Shown here one piece after another: positions 7,892 to 17,040 of a DNA stretch of 64,000 bases. The stretch covers positions 124,001-188,000 of the forward strand of contig CAJTGI010000002.1 of the NCBI GenBank assembly GCA_910575435.1, written 5' to 3'. The DNA comes from Clostridiaceae bacterium. Its GTDB lineage: Bacteria > Bacillota > Clostridia > Lachnospirales > Lachnospiraceae. Made by a program: the position numbers and the translations under genes. Each line of letters starts with the position of its first letter. Positions within the stretch are counted from its first letter, which is position 1. The notes beneath the pieces are model-generated. The model was not told the origin of the DNA. It saw only the letters and a list, made by a program, of their open reading frames with translations, and ran no database searches.

Positions 7892-8190
7892 CAATGACAA
7901 TTTCATATGAAACCGATGAAGCGGAGATAACGGTAAAAGATGCGCTTACAGAGAGCGGGGGATGCTGAGAACCCTGCAGAGATGCAGTTTATCAAATGGA
8001 CCGCTGAGGGCATGGTCAAAGGGCTTGAGCCTGAGTATTCCATGACGTTGGGCATACGTTAGTTGCCGGAAATATGATAGTATTTCGCTGAGAGTGTGGG
8101 GAACCATAAAACAAGGTGGCACCGCGGATAATTTGATGATTAACCGTCCTTGATGATGCAATGGCATTGCGTCGTCAAGGACTTTTTTGC
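7892..8190 (+). promoter_or_regulatory. T-box leader (tRNA-Trp sensing) of the trp operon
   Basis: The untranslated leader shows the hallmarks of a T-box riboswitch: an AGAGAG element in stem I (near 7950), a specifier region where a TGG codon (7997-7999) is followed by the conserved A and ACCGC, and the T-box sequence GGTGGCACCGCGG at 8115-8127, which pairs with the acceptor end of uncharged tRNA. A terminator hairpin follows. The UGG codon and the trp genes downstream agree: uncharged tRNA-Trp should stabilise the antiterminator and let the operon be read. Confidence 0.93.
8146..8188 (+). terminator. T-box regulated attenuator terminator
   Basis: A long stem from GTCCTTGA (8146-8153) to TCAAGGAC (8175-8182), followed by TTTTTT. 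The 5' side lies just after the T-box motif, so antiterminator and terminator are alternative structures. Confidence 0.9.
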
Positions 8191-8287
8191 GTTATGGGAA
8201 TGATTCCTATGGGCAAAGGACGCTGCAGGCCGTTCATCTCTATGGTTCGCTGGCGGCTTTTCAGCGCTATGAAATGGAGGAATGCCT

Positions 8288-9745
8288 ATGATCACATTGC
8301 AGCAGGCCAAGGATTTGGCGAGGGATTACAAAGTCGTGCCGATTAGCAGGGAAATTATGGCGGATATCAAGACGCCCATGGAAGTGTTGAGGATTCTGAA
8401 AGGGGTCAGCAGTCACTGCTACATGCTGGAGAGCGTGGAAAATCAGGAAAAATGGGGCAGGTATACCTTTCTGGGGTATGACCCGAAAATGGAAATCACC
8501 TGTACGAATGGCAGGATGACCATCAGGAATGGAAAAGAGGAGGCGAGGCAGACGGACCATCCCGGCGATGTGATGAAAGAGATTTTGCGGGAATATCGGA
8601 GTCCGAAAGTTGAGGGGCTGCCGTCATTTACAGGTGGCCTGGTGGGATATTTTTCTTATGACTATCTGAAATATAGCGAGCCCAAGCTGAATCTTGACGC
8701 AGAGGACACGGAGGGCTTTAAAGATGTGGATCTGATGCTCTTCGACAAGGTGATTGCCTTTGACAATTTCCATCAGAAAATCTATGTCATTGCCAATGCC
8801 AGAACGGAGAATCTGGAAGAGGAGTATTGCAGATGCGTGGCTGAGATTGACGGGATGATTGAGCTGATCCGGCGGGGGAAGGTGACGGAAGTGATGCCCG
8901 GCAGAATCACATCGGATTTTCGTCCTCTTTTCTCAGAGGAAGAATATTGCCAGATGGTGGAGCGGGCGAAGGAATATATCTGCGAGGGAGATATTTTCCA
9001 GGTAGTGCTTTCCAATAGGCTGGAGGCGGATTATGAGGGCAGCTTGCTGAATGCCTATCGACAACTGCGCACGATCAATCCATCTCCCTACATGTTTTAT
9101 TTTAGCAGCGATGACATGGAGGTGGCGGGAGCTTCCCCGGAAACGCTGGTGAAGCTGGAAAATGGCGTCCTCCATACATTTCCGTTGGCGGGTACCAGGC
9201 CAAGGGGTGTTACGGAGGAAGAGGATCTCCGGTTGGAGGAGGAACTTCTGGCGGATGAGAAAGAATGCTCCGAGCATAATATGCTGGTGGATCTGGGCAG
9301 GAATGACTTGGGAAAAATTAGCCGATTCGGCTCGGTGGAGGTGGAGAATTATATGGAGATTCTTCGATACTCGCATGTTATGCATATAGGATCTACGGTA
9401 CGGGGGATGATTCGTCCCGACCGGCAAAGCCTGGATGCAGTCGATGCGGTGCTTCCTGCGGGAACCTTATCTGGCGCGCCCAAGATTCGGGCCATGGAGA
9501 TTATAAATGAACTGGAAAACAATAAGCGGGGCATTTACGGGGGAGCCATCGGCTACTTGGATTTTACTGGGAATCTGGATACCTGCATTGCCATCAGGAC
9601 TGCGTATAAGAAGAATGGAAAGGTCTTTGTGCGCTCAGGGGCTGGCATTGTGGCAGACAGCGTGCCGGAAAATGAATACAGGGAATGCCTGAACAAGGCG
9701 AGGGCGGTCATGGATGCGGTGGCGGCTGGTCAGGAGGTGATGTAG
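8288..9745 (+). CDS. trpE: Anthranilate synthase component I
   Basis: Makes anthranilate from chorismate with ammonia delivered by TrpG, the first step of tryptophan synthesis. 485 residues, usual length. The N-terminal domain has the inhibitor-binding region (LLESVENQEKWGRYTFLG type, residues about 45-60), and the C-terminal chorismate-binding half shows GDIFQVVLSNRL, SPETLVKL, PLAGTRPRG, the acidic HNMLVDLGRND and AGTLSGAPKIRAME. The ATG at 8288 is preferred over 8282 because GGAGG (8277-8281) would be only one base from the latter. First gene after the T-box; its stop abuts the trpGD start. Confidence 0.97.
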   Translation: MITLQQAKDLARDYKVVPISREIMADIKTPMEVLRILKGVSSHCYMLESVENQEKWGRYTFLGYDPKMEITCTNGRMTIRNGKEEARQTDHPGDVMKEILREYRSPKVEGLPSFTGGLVGYFSYDYLKYSEPKLNLDAEDTEGFKDVDLMLFDKVIAFDNFHQKIYVIANARTENLEEEYCRCVAEIDGMIELIRRGKVTEVMPGRITSDFRPLFSEEEYCQMVERAKEYICEGDIFQVVLSNRLEADYEGSLLNAYRQLRTINPSPYMFYFSSDDMEVAGASPETLVKLENGVLHTFPLAGTRPRGVTEEEDLRLEEELLADEKECSEHNMLVDLGRNDLGKISRFGSVEVENYMEILRYSHVMHIGSTVRGMIRPDRQSLDAVDAVLPAGTLSGAPKIRAMEIINELENNKRGIYGGAIGYLDFTGNLDTCIAIRTAYKKNGKVFVRSGAGIVADSVPENEYRECLNKARAVMDAVAAGQEVM

Positions 9746-11368
9746 ATGGTGCTTTTGATAGATAATTATGACAGCTTTTCCTACAATCTGTATCAGCTGA
9801 TTGGGAGCATCCAGCCGGAAGTCCGGGTGGTTCGCAATGACCAGTGCAGCCCGGAGGAGATTGAGGCAATGCATCCCAGCCACATTATCATCTCCCCGGG
9901 GCCGGGAAAGCCGTCCCAGGCGGGAAGGTGCGAGGAGATTATTCAGTATTTTCAGGGCAGGATTCCCATTTTAGGCGTATGCCTAGGCCATCAGGCGATC
10001 TGCGAGGCATACGGAGGCAGCGTCTCTTATGCCAAGGAATTGATGCATGGGAAAATGTCCGTGGTGACGTTGGATCGGGAGTGCAAATTATTTCAGGGAA
10101 TGGGAATGACAGCCAAGGTAGCCAGATATCATTCTTTGATTGCGTTGAAGGATAGGATGCCGGATTGCCTGGAAGTGATTGCCTGGACGGAGGATGGGGA
10201 AGTGATGGGGGTGCGGCATCGGGAGCATCAAGTGTATGGACTGCAGTTTCATCCCGAGTCCATCCTCACGCCGGAGGGCAAATTGATCTTGGAGAATTTT
10301 ATGAGTGCAGGTGGCGATTGTGAGAGTGCGATGGCATCAGACGGAAAGGTGGGTTTTGCTATGATTAGAAAAGGAATTTGCTTATTAAATCAGGGAGAAG
10401 ACCTGACGAGTGATATGATGGAACAGATTATGGATGAAATGATGACCGGGGAGGCCACAGACGCCCAGAAGGGAGCGTTCCTTACGGCTCTGGCCATGAA
10501 GGGGGAGACGATTGAGGAAATCTCTGCGGCAGGGAAGGTGATGCATGAAAAATGCACGGAGTTTCACAATGAGAGAGATGCCTTGGAAATCGTTGGCACT
10601 GGGGGAGATGGCTCTAATACCTTCAATATCTCCACGCTGTCTGCCATCGTTGCCTCTGCGGCGGGCTACCGGGTGGCGAAGCACGGCAACCGGGCGGCCT
10701 CCAGCAAATGCGGCACGGCGGATTGCCTGGAAGCCCTGGGAGTGAAAATTGATGCGGACGTGGCTCTCAGTGAGAAATTGCTTGATGAGATGAATTTATG
10801 CTTTCTCTTCGCCCAAAAGTATCATACTGCCATGCGCTATGTGGGGGCGGTGAGGAAGGAGATAGGCGTTCGAACTCTTTTTAATATCCTGGGACCCATC
10901 TCTAACCCGGCGGGAGCCAACAAGATGCTTTTGGGCGTGTATGCGCAGGAATTGGTGGAGCCGCTGGCACATGTGCTGGCTAATCTGGGAGTGAAGCGGG
11001 CGATGGTAGTCTATGGGACGGACCGGATGGATGAGATTTCTCTCAGCGCGGTCACGAAAGTGTGTGAGTTGAATGAGGGGAAATTCGCAACATATGAGAT
11101 GACGCCGGAGCAGTTTGGGATGCGGCAATGCAACAAAGAAGACCTAGTGGGGGGCGACCCCCAGGAGAATGCCCGCATTGCCAAGGAGATTTTGGATGGG
11201 CAGGAGGGCTCTAGGCTGGATGCGGTTCTCTTAAATGCAGGGGCTGCCATTCATGTGGCGGATGGCATGCTATCCATCAAAGAGGGCATCGCAAAGGCCA
11301 GGGAGGTCATTGCCAGCGGCATGGCCAGAGCGCAGCTGCAAAGGTTTATCCAGATGACGAATGCCTAA
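9746..11368 (+). CDS. trpGD: Fused anthranilate synthase component II / anthranilate phosphoribosyltransferase
   Basis: A bifunctional protein of 540 residues. Residues 1-190 are the TrpG glutamine amidotransferase with [10 protein letters not shown], nucleophile motif GVCLGHQAI and the catalytic FHPESI. Residues 203-540 are TrpD, which joins anthranilate to [18 protein letters not shown] (PRPP loop), [21 protein letters not shown] and LGPISNPA are visible. The linker between them is short. Fusion keeps the two steps in a 1:1 ratio; it is known from enterobacteria and several Clostridia. Translation starts directly after the trpE stop, with the GGAGGTGATG site inside the trpE end. Confidence 0.96.
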   Translation: MVLLIDNYDSFSYNLYQLIGSIQPEVRVVRNDQCSPEEIEAMHPSHIIISPGPGKPSQAGRCEEIIQYFQGRIPILGVCLGHQAICEAYGGSVSYAKELMHGKMSVVTLDRECKLFQGMGMTAKVARYHSLIALKDRMPDCLEVIAWTEDGEVMGVRHREHQVYGLQFHPESILTPEGKLILENFMSAGGDCESAMASDGKVGFAMIRKGICLLNQGEDLTSDMMEQIMDEMMTGEATDAQKGAFLTALAMKGETIEEISAAGKVMHEKCTEFHNERDALEIVGTGGDGSNTFNISTLSAIVASAAGYRVAKHGNRAASSKCGTADCLEALGVKIDADVALSEKLLDEMNLCFLFAQKYHTAMRYVGAVRKEIGVRTLFNILGPISNPAGANKMLLGVYAQELVEPLAHVLANLGVKRAMVVYGTDRMDEISLSAVTKVCELNEGKFATYEMTPEQFGMRQCNKEDLVGGDPQENARIAKEILDGQEGSRLDAVLLNAGAAIHVADGMLSIKEGIAKAREVIASGMARAQLQRFIQMTNA

Positions 11369-11445
11369 GAGTGCAGCGGCTATCAGAGAGACTGGAAATA
11401 TGCGGGAAATTGGCGTGTGGATGTGAATGGCAAAGGAATGAGACG

Positions 11446-12240
11446 ATGAATATATTGGATGAGATTGCACAGAAGACTAGGGAGCGGGTGGCGCAGGCAA
11501 AGAAGGCAAAGCCATTGGAAGAGATTAGGAAAGCGGCGGAAAGGCTTTCCGGCGATACGGGGTTTCCCTTCGAGAGAGCCCTTGCCGGAAGAGGGGTGTC
11601 TCTGATCTGCGAGGTGAAGAAGGCATCTCCCTCTAAGGGGCTGATTGCGGCGGATTTCCCCTATGTGGAGATTGCCAGAGCCTATGAGGAGGCTGGGGCG
11701 GCAGCGATCTCCGTGCTGACAGAACCCTTTTACTTTCAAGGATCGGATGCCTATCTCGCAGAAATTAGCCGAACTGTGAAACTTCCCCTTCTGCGGAAGG
11801 ATTTCACGGTGGATGCCTATATGATTTATGAGGCAAAGCTGATGGGTGCCTCGGCGGTATTGCTGATTTGCTCCCTGCTATCAGAAAAGGAATTAGAGGA
11901 GTATGTGGGAATTGCAGATGGTCTGGGGCTTTCTGCCCTGGTGGAAGCCCATGATGAAGATGAGGCGGCCATGGCAGTCCGGGCGGGAGCCAGAGTGGTT
12001 GGCGTCAATAACAGGGACTTGAAGACATTTACCGTGGATATCCAAAATAGCATTCGCCTGCGGAAAATGATTCCTCCGGATATCCTCTTTGTGTCTGAGA
12101 GTGGCATTCGGGGAGGGGATGATATCCGGGAATTGGCGGGGAACCAGGTGAATGGCGTGCTGGTGGGAGAGACTTTGATGCGGGCTGGGGATGTGAAGAA
12201 AACGCTGTCAGAGATGATTGCTGCGGGAAGATTGGAATGA
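11446..12240 (+). CDS. trpC: Indole-3-glycerol phosphate synthase
   Basis: Closes the indole ring to give indole-3-glycerol phosphate. 264 residues, a TIM barrel with the family blocks ICEVKKASPSKG (catalytic Lys), ISVLTEPFYFQGS, LPLLRKDFTVDAYMIYEA, LVEAHDEDE, GVNNRDLKTF and VSESGI. The ATG at 11446 follows AAAGGA; the longer frame to 11371 adds 25 residues without family similarity. There is no TrpF domain fused to it and no trpF gene on either side. 77 bases separate it from trpGD. Confidence 0.96.
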   Translation: MNILDEIAQKTRERVAQAKKAKPLEEIRKAAERLSGDTGFPFERALAGRGVSLICEVKKASPSKGLIAADFPYVEIARAYEEAGAAAISVLTEPFYFQGSDAYLAEISRTVKLPLLRKDFTVDAYMIYEAKLMGASAVLLICSLLSEKELEEYVGIADGLGLSALVEAHDEDEAAMAVRAGARVVGVNNRDLKTFTVDIQNSIRLRKMIPPDILFVSESGIRGGDDIRELAGNQVNGVLVGETLMRAGDVKKTLSEMIAAGRLE

Positions 12241-12336
12241 GCCGGTGCATGGGAATGGCAGAGGAGAGACGGGACATAAAATAGGAGCGCATGTAGGATT
12301 GATGTATGAGATGATATAAATAGGAGTGAATGATCA

Positions 12337-13521
12337 ATGAGCGATGGAAGATTTGGAAAGCATGGGGGGCAGTATATCCCCGAAACTTTGATGAATGAGA
12401 TTCATAAGCTGGAGGATGCGTATGAGCAGTGTAAGAGTGATCCGGCATTTGTGGAGGAGTTGGATCGGCTGAACAGGGAATATGCGGGCAGGCCCTCCCT
12501 GCTCTATTATGCGGAGAAGATGACGAGGGATCTGGGGGGCGCAAAGATTTATTTTAAGCGGGAGGATTTGAACCACACCGGCTCCCACAAGATCAACAAC
12601 GTGCTGGGGCAGGTGCTCCTGGCGAAGAAGATGGGAAAGACCAGGGTGATTGCGGAGACCGGGGCGGGGCAGCATGGCGTGGCCACGGCCACGGCGGCGG
12701 CCCTTCTGGATATGGAATGCGAAGTCTATATGGGAAAGGAGGATACCATTCGCCAGGCGTTGAATGTGTATCGCATGGAACTTCTGGGAGCGAAGGTGCA
12801 TCCGGTGGAGAGCGGCACTGCTACCCTGAAAGATGCGGTCAATGCCTGCATGAGGGAGTGGACTGCCAGGGTGCATGACACCTTGTATGTGCTGGGCTCT
12901 GTCATGGGTCCCCATCCCTTTCCCATGATGGTGGGGGATTTTCAGAGTGTCATCAGCCGGGAGGCGAGAGAGCAAATACTGTCTGCGGAGGGCAGGCTGC
13001 CGGACGTGGTGATGGCCTGCGTGGGCGGCGGAAGCAATGCGATGGGTTCTTTCAGGGAATTTATCGGGGACGAGGGCGTTCGCCTCATCGGCTGCGAGGC
13101 AGCAGGGCACGGAGTGGACACGGACAGAACTGCCGCCACCATGGCTGTGGGCACGGAGGGGATCTTTCATGGGATGAAATCCTATTTCTGCCAAGATGAG
13201 TTTGGACAGATTGCCCCGGTGTATTCGATCTCGGCGGGGCTGGATTATCCCGGTGTTGGCCCGGAGCACGCCTATCTGCGGGACATTGGCCGGGCGGAGT
13301 ATGTGCCGGTTACGGATGAGGAGGCGGTGCGGGCTTTCGAGTATATCGCCAGGACAGAGGGAATTATTGCGGCCATTGAGAGTTCCCATGCGGTGGCCCA
13401 CCTGATGAAGATTGCGCCGGAGATGGGGAAGGACCAGATCATTATCTGCACCCTCTCCGGGCGGGGGGATAAGGACGTGGCGGCGATTGCCAGATATCGG
13501 GGAATCGATTTGCATGAATAA
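12337..13521 (+). CDS. trpB: Tryptophan synthase beta subunit
   Basis: Condenses indole with serine to tryptophan using PLP, in an alpha2-beta2 complex with TrpA. 394 residues. Seen: [12 protein letters not shown] at the start, the PLP lysine in [11 protein letters not shown] (about residue 87), [18 protein letters not shown], the phosphate-binding glycine loop [12 protein letters not shown] and the C-terminal SGRGDKD. This is the short TrpB1 type that works with TrpA, not the stand-alone TrpB2. An AGGAG site lies 10 bases upstream. The 96-base gap after trpC is where trpF usually sits; no gene is there. Confidence 0.97.
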   Translation: MSDGRFGKHGGQYIPETLMNEIHKLEDAYEQCKSDPAFVEELDRLNREYAGRPSLLYYAEKMTRDLGGAKIYFKREDLNHTGSHKINNVLGQVLLAKKMGKTRVIAETGAGQHGVATATAAALLDMECEVYMGKEDTIRQALNVYRMELLGAKVHPVESGTATLKDAVNACMREWTARVHDTLYVLGSVMGPHPFPMMVGDFQSVISREAREQILSAEGRLPDVVMACVGGGSNAMGSFREFIGDEGVRLIGCEAAGHGVDTDRTAATMAVGTEGIFHGMKSYFCQDEFGQIAPVYSISAGLDYPGVGPEHAYLRDIGRAEYVPVTDEEAVRAFEYIARTEGIIAAIESSHAVAHLMKIAPEMGKDQIIICTLSGRGDKDVAAIARYRGIDLHE

Positions 13522-13531
13522 TGCGTAAAGA

Positions 13532-13610
13532 AAGTTCTAAGCCGGCATAAAACGCTGACTAAGAACTTCTAAGATTACACATAGGAAGAATGCAAAAGCG
13601 GCATTCTTCC
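13532..13610 (+). repeat. Two hairpins with 7-base loops between trpB and trpA
   Basis: Hairpin 1: a 15-base arm at 13532-13546 pairs with 13554-13568 (one mismatch and two G-U pairs), loop ATAAAAC. Hairpin 2: GGAAGAATGC (13584-13593) and GCATTCTTCC (13601-13610), loop AAAAGCG. Just behind lies a partial direct repeat (CATTCTTCTGTAG, from about 13633). Similar hairpins are at 47264-47288 and 56566-56590. There is no T-run, so read-through into trpA is expected; the structures may protect or tune the message. Confidence 0.65.
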
Positions 13611-13686
13611 GTAGGCATGGCTGGAAAAGTAACATTCTTCTGTAGATGTCTGGAAAGTGCTGATATATATTGAAATGAGGTGTCGT

Positions 13687-14460
13687 ATGAGTAAAATAAA
13701 GAATGCATTTGAAAAGAAGAAAGCGTTTATTGGGTTTTTGACGGCGGGCGATCCCAGCCTGGAGAGGACGGCGGAATTTGTGCTGGAAATGGAGCGGGCG
13801 GGGGCGTCTCTGGTGGAGTTGGGGATTCCTTTTTCTGATCCCATAGCGGATGGCCCGGTGATTCAGGAGGCGAATCTACGGGCTTTGGGCGGGGGATGCA
13901 CCACGGAAAAGATATTTGACATGGTATCCTCCCTGAGAGAGAAAACTCAGATTCCTCTGGTGTTCCTTACTTATCTGAATACAGTTTACAAGTATGGCTA
14001 TGAAAAGTTTTGCGAGAGGTGCCAGTCATGCGGCGTGGACGGTCTGGTTATCCCCGACCTGCCTTTTGAGGAGCGGGAGGAATTGGCTCCCATTGCCAGA
14101 AAATATGATGTGGACGTGATTGCCATGATTGCCCCCACGTCTAAGGAGCGGATTCAGATGGTGGCAAGGGATGCCACGGGCTTTATCTATGTGGTGTCTT
14201 CCATGGGAGTGACTGGTGCCAGAAGGGAGATTACCACGGATGTGAGGGAGATTGTGGAGACGATTCGGGGCGTGACGGATACGCCTGTGGCGATTGGCTT
14301 TGGCATCAATACAAAGGAACAGGTGCAACGGTATTCTTCGATTTCAGATGGTGCCATCGTTGGCAGTGCCATCGTGAAAATTATTGGAGAATACGGGGAG
14401 GATGCAGGGGAAGAATTGGGTCGGTATGTCCGGGAGATGGTGTCTGGTCTGGCAGATTAG
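13687..14460 (+). CDS. trpA: Tryptophan synthase alpha subunit
   Basis: Cleaves indole-3-glycerol phosphate to indole, which is channelled to TrpB. 257 residues, TIM barrel. The catalytic Glu and Asp lie in ELGIPFSDPIADGPVIQ (about residues 46-62); FLTYLNTVYKYG and GVDGLVIPDLPFEE follow, and the phosphate-binding glycines are at VGSAIV. The ATG at 13687 gives the standard N-terminus MSKIKNAFEKKK; the frame extension to 13657 has no ribosome binding site. Last gene of the operon, closed by a terminator 18 bases downstream. Confidence 0.97.
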   Translation: MSKIKNAFEKKKAFIGFLTAGDPSLERTAEFVLEMERAGASLVELGIPFSDPIADGPVIQEANLRALGGGCTTEKIFDMVSSLREKTQIPLVFLTYLNTVYKYGYEKFCERCQSCGVDGLVIPDLPFEEREELAPIARKYDVDVIAMIAPTSKERIQMVARDATGFIYVVSSMGVTGARREITTDVREIVETIRGVTDTPVAIGFGINTKEQVQRYSSISDGAIVGSAIVKIIGEYGEDAGEELGRYVREMVSGLAD

Positions 14461-14478
14461 TTCAATGATTGATTAAAG

Positions 14479-14507
14479 GCATCTGATTGATTTCAGGTGC
14501 TTTTTTT
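14479..14507 (+). terminator. Terminator of the trp operon
   Basis: GGCATCTGA and TTCAGGTGC form a hairpin with a G-U pair, followed by seven T (14501-14507). Confidence 0.8.
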
Positions 14508-14510
14508 AAT

Positions 14511-14564
14511 CTTAAGAATTCTTAAAAATTTCTTTCGTTTTTCTTAAGAATTGCCTGATACAAT
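14511..14564 (+). promoter_or_regulatory. TTAAGAATT boxes and promoter of the leucine-rich protein gene
   Basis: Two palindromic boxes, CTTAAGAATTCTTAA (14511-14525) and TTCTTAAGAATT (14541-14552), precede a TACAAT -10 element (14559-14564). No good -35 hexamer is at the right distance, so an activator bound to the boxes may be needed. The same box occurs at 38996-39014 before another secreted-protein gene. Confidence 0.5.
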
Positions 14565-14619
14565 GTTCATAAATCAAGATAACAGCAGTTGTTTTGATAG
14601 TTGAGAGGAGGGATTCGCT

Positions 14620-16860
14620 ATGAAAAACTGGAGAAAAACTATATTGACGGGAGTTGTTGCCACAGGCATGTTGCTTGTGGCGGGCGTGCAGACGCAGGCG
14701 GCGTTGCCGGCGGAGGGGAATCATTCTCGTGCATCTGCTCAGGCTGACGCCGCAGAGAGGCCAAGGATTTTGGATGGAGAGTCCGTCATCTATCTGGATG
14801 GAAAGGATCAGATTGCCGTGGAGGGCAAGGGGATTAGCGCCATCTCCTATGCATCTGACGACAGCAGAGTGGCAAAGATTGATGGCAGAGGAATTGTCAC
14901 GCCGGTATCGGAGGGAAAGACGAAGATACGGGCGACGGTTACCTGCGTGATTAGCGGTGTGAAAAAGACGGAAGCCTTGTCCTATGATTTGCAGGTGCTT
15001 CCCAAGTCCACGGAATATTTCAAGTATGATTCTGACGATTACGTGGGCAAGAGCCGCATCGTGGGGCTGACAGCCAAGGGAAAGCGGCTGCGGGATGTGT
15101 ATATCCCAGGCTGGTGCCAGGGGAAGAAGGTTCTGGAAGTTCACAAGGATGTCTTCAAGAACGATGTTGCGCTGGAGAAGGTGTACGTGGCGGATAACTT
15201 GATTTATCTGGATTATTGGAGGTGGCCAGATGACTATGAGCCGGGGGAGAACTTTTCCGGCTGCGGCAACCTCAAGGAACTGCACTTGGGAAGGAATCTG
15301 AAAGGCGTGGGGCATGGATTTGCCGCTTCTTTGGAAAAAATTACAGTAGATGAGAGGAATGAGACTTTTCGGGTGCAGGATAATGTGCTATTTTCGGGAA
15401 CGGATCGGCTTGTCTGCTACCCCGGGGCGAGGAAGGATGCCTTTTATCAGATACCGGACGGTATAAAGACTTTGGAACAGGATGCTTTTTGTGGCGCGGC
15501 GAACTTGAAGAAAGTAGGATTCCCGAAGGGAGTTGAAACCATTGCCTATGCGTTCCGCCATGCAGGACTGACGGAGGTAGTTGTTCCCGAGACCGTGAAA
15601 TATTATTACAGCGCATTTGCCCATTGCGGCAGTTTGGAGAAAGCAACGATCGAGACGGCAGAATGGAAATATACCTGGAGTGTCTTCGAGGGATGTGGCA
15701 AATTAAAATCTATCTCCGTCAGAAGCCGGATTTCAGGAGGAATGCTACTTGGCAGCAGCGTGGAGGAAATCCGCCTCGTGGCAGGCGCCAAGGGCGTCAG
15801 CGTGAAGGATGGCGTTCTGTTTAGCGAGGATGGGAAGGAATTGTATGCCTATCCGCCGGGAAAGAAGGCGAAATATTCTCTTCCGGCAGGGACGGAGAAG
15901 GTTGCAGAAAATGCATTTAGGCAGGCCCAGACACCTGAGATCGTATTGAATAAGGGATTGAAAGAGATTGGAGACTCGGCATTTGCGGAGTCGAAGATTC
16001 AGGCGATGGTGATTCCTGACAGCGTGGAAAAACTTGGGTGGTACGTTTTTGAAGAGTGTGGCAGGCTTCGCACTGTAAAACTGTCAAAGAATTTGAAACA
16101 GATTATGCCGTTTACTTTTAGGAAGTGCGTTTCCCTAGAGAAACTTCATATTCCCAAAAAGGTGAAGAAGTTTGGAGTCAGCACTGGTTGCAAGAAACTG
16201 AAGGCGTATACGGTGGAGAAGGGAAATGCATCCTATGTGGCGGTAAAGGGAGTTCTGTACAGCAAGTCTAAAAAGACGATTTATGCCTACCCGCCGGCAA
16301 AGAAGGGAAAGAAATATACGATTCTCAAGAATGTGAAAAGGATTGAGGGGTCTGCATTTGCGGGTGCCCGCTATCTTCAGCAGATTTCCATGGGGAATCG
16401 GGTAACCTATTGCGGGAGCAACGCATTTTCCGATGGGCTTTCCCTGAAAAAGGTGACACTGTCAAAGAATATCTCCAAGATGGGAGAGTATGTCTTTGCA
16501 AGATGCAAGAAACTGCAAGGGGTGAAAGTGCCAGACAAGGTGAAGAGGCTGGAGTGCGGAACGTTTATGGATTGTACCGCTATCAAGCGCATCACCCTGG
16601 GCAAGAAAATCAAGTTCGTGGATGTCTCGAACTTTAATGGGTGCAAGAACTTACAAGAACTTAACTGCCGCAGCCTGATTGAGAATTGGAATTTCGGAGC
16701 CTGCGTGGGGGGCAGTTTTGAGAAGGCGGGCAGCAAGAATTATAAAAAATTGGTTGTAAGATTTCCGAAGTGCAAGTCGGGGAATAAGAGGAATGAGATT
16801 AGAAATTGGCTGAGCTGGGCAGGTCTGCACGGGAATGCGAAAGTGACATTCGGTAAATAA
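14620..16860 (+). CDS. Secreted BspA-like leucine-rich repeat protein with Ig-like domain
   Basis: A 746-residue exported protein. Residues 1-28 are a Sec signal peptide (basic start, TGVVATGMLLVAGVQTQA). Residues about 45-125 form a bacterial Ig-like group 2 domain (DDSRVAKIDGRGIVTPVSEG, KTKIRATV). From about 150 to the end run BspA/TpLRR-type repeats of roughly 23 residues, for example CGNLKELHLGRNLKGVG, GDSAFAESKIQAMVIPDSV and GGNRVTYCGSNAF-like units. Recurring blocks (VKDGVLFSEDGKELYAYPPG and VKGVLYSKSKKTIYAYPPA) show internal duplication. No LPXTG anchor is seen. Expected outside the cell, binding host or plant surfaces; the ligand is unknown. GAGGAGGG lies upstream. Confidence 0.88.
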   Translation: MKNWRKTILTGVVATGMLLVAGVQTQAALPAEGNHSRASAQADAAERPRILDGESVIYLDGKDQIAVEGKGISAISYASDDSRVAKIDGRGIVTPVSEGKTKIRATVTCVISGVKKTEALSYDLQVLPKSTEYFKYDSDDYVGKSRIVGLTAKGKRLRDVYIPGWCQGKKVLEVHKDVFKNDVALEKVYVADNLIYLDYWRWPDDYEPGENFSGCGNLKELHLGRNLKGVGHGFAASLEKITVDERNETFRVQDNVLFSGTDRLVCYPGARKDAFYQIPDGIKTLEQDAFCGAANLKKVGFPKGVETIAYAFRHAGLTEVVVPETVKYYYSAFAHCGSLEKATIETAEWKYTWSVFEGCGKLKSISVRSRISGGMLLGSSVEEIRLVAGAKGVSVKDGVLFSEDGKELYAYPPGKKAKYSLPAGTEKVAENAFRQAQTPEIVLNKGLKEIGDSAFAESKIQAMVIPDSVEKLGWYVFEECGRLRTVKLSKNLKQIMPFTFRKCVSLEKLHIPKKVKKFGVSTGCKKLKAYTVEKGNASYVAVKGVLYSKSKKTIYAYPPAKKGKKYTILKNVKRIEGSAFAGARYLQQISMGNRVTYCGSNAFSDGLSLKKVTLSKNISKMGEYVFARCKKLQGVKVPDKVKRLECGTFMDCTAIKRITLGKKIKFVDVSNFNGCKNLQELNCRSLIENWNFGACVGGSFEKAGSKNYKKLVVRFPKCKSGNKRNEIRNWLSWAGLHGNAKVTFGK

Positions 16861-16889
16861 TAGCATTGCCAAATGTCTGGCGAAATACG

Positions 16890-16926
16890 GGGCTGGAAAG
16901 TCTGGAGGACTTTCTGGCCCTGTTTT
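16890..16926 (+). terminator. Terminator after the leucine-rich protein gene
   Basis: GGGCTGGAAAGTC and GACTTTCTGGCCC pair (two G-U pairs, loop TGGAG), followed by TGTTTT. Confidence 0.7.
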
Positions 16927-17040
16927 ATGCTTTTTGGGAAAAATGGACAAAGAAAGGACACTTTTCCTAGATATTTTTGCCATAATATGCTATAATGTAA
17001 TGTAGGGTTAATATACGGCTCAAATTACAGGAGAAGCGTT

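Noticed and set aside
12334-13515. Long minus-strand frame of 393 residues
   Set aside because: It is the exact shadow of trpB, whose motifs are unambiguous; the antisense product has no domain and no ribosome binding site.
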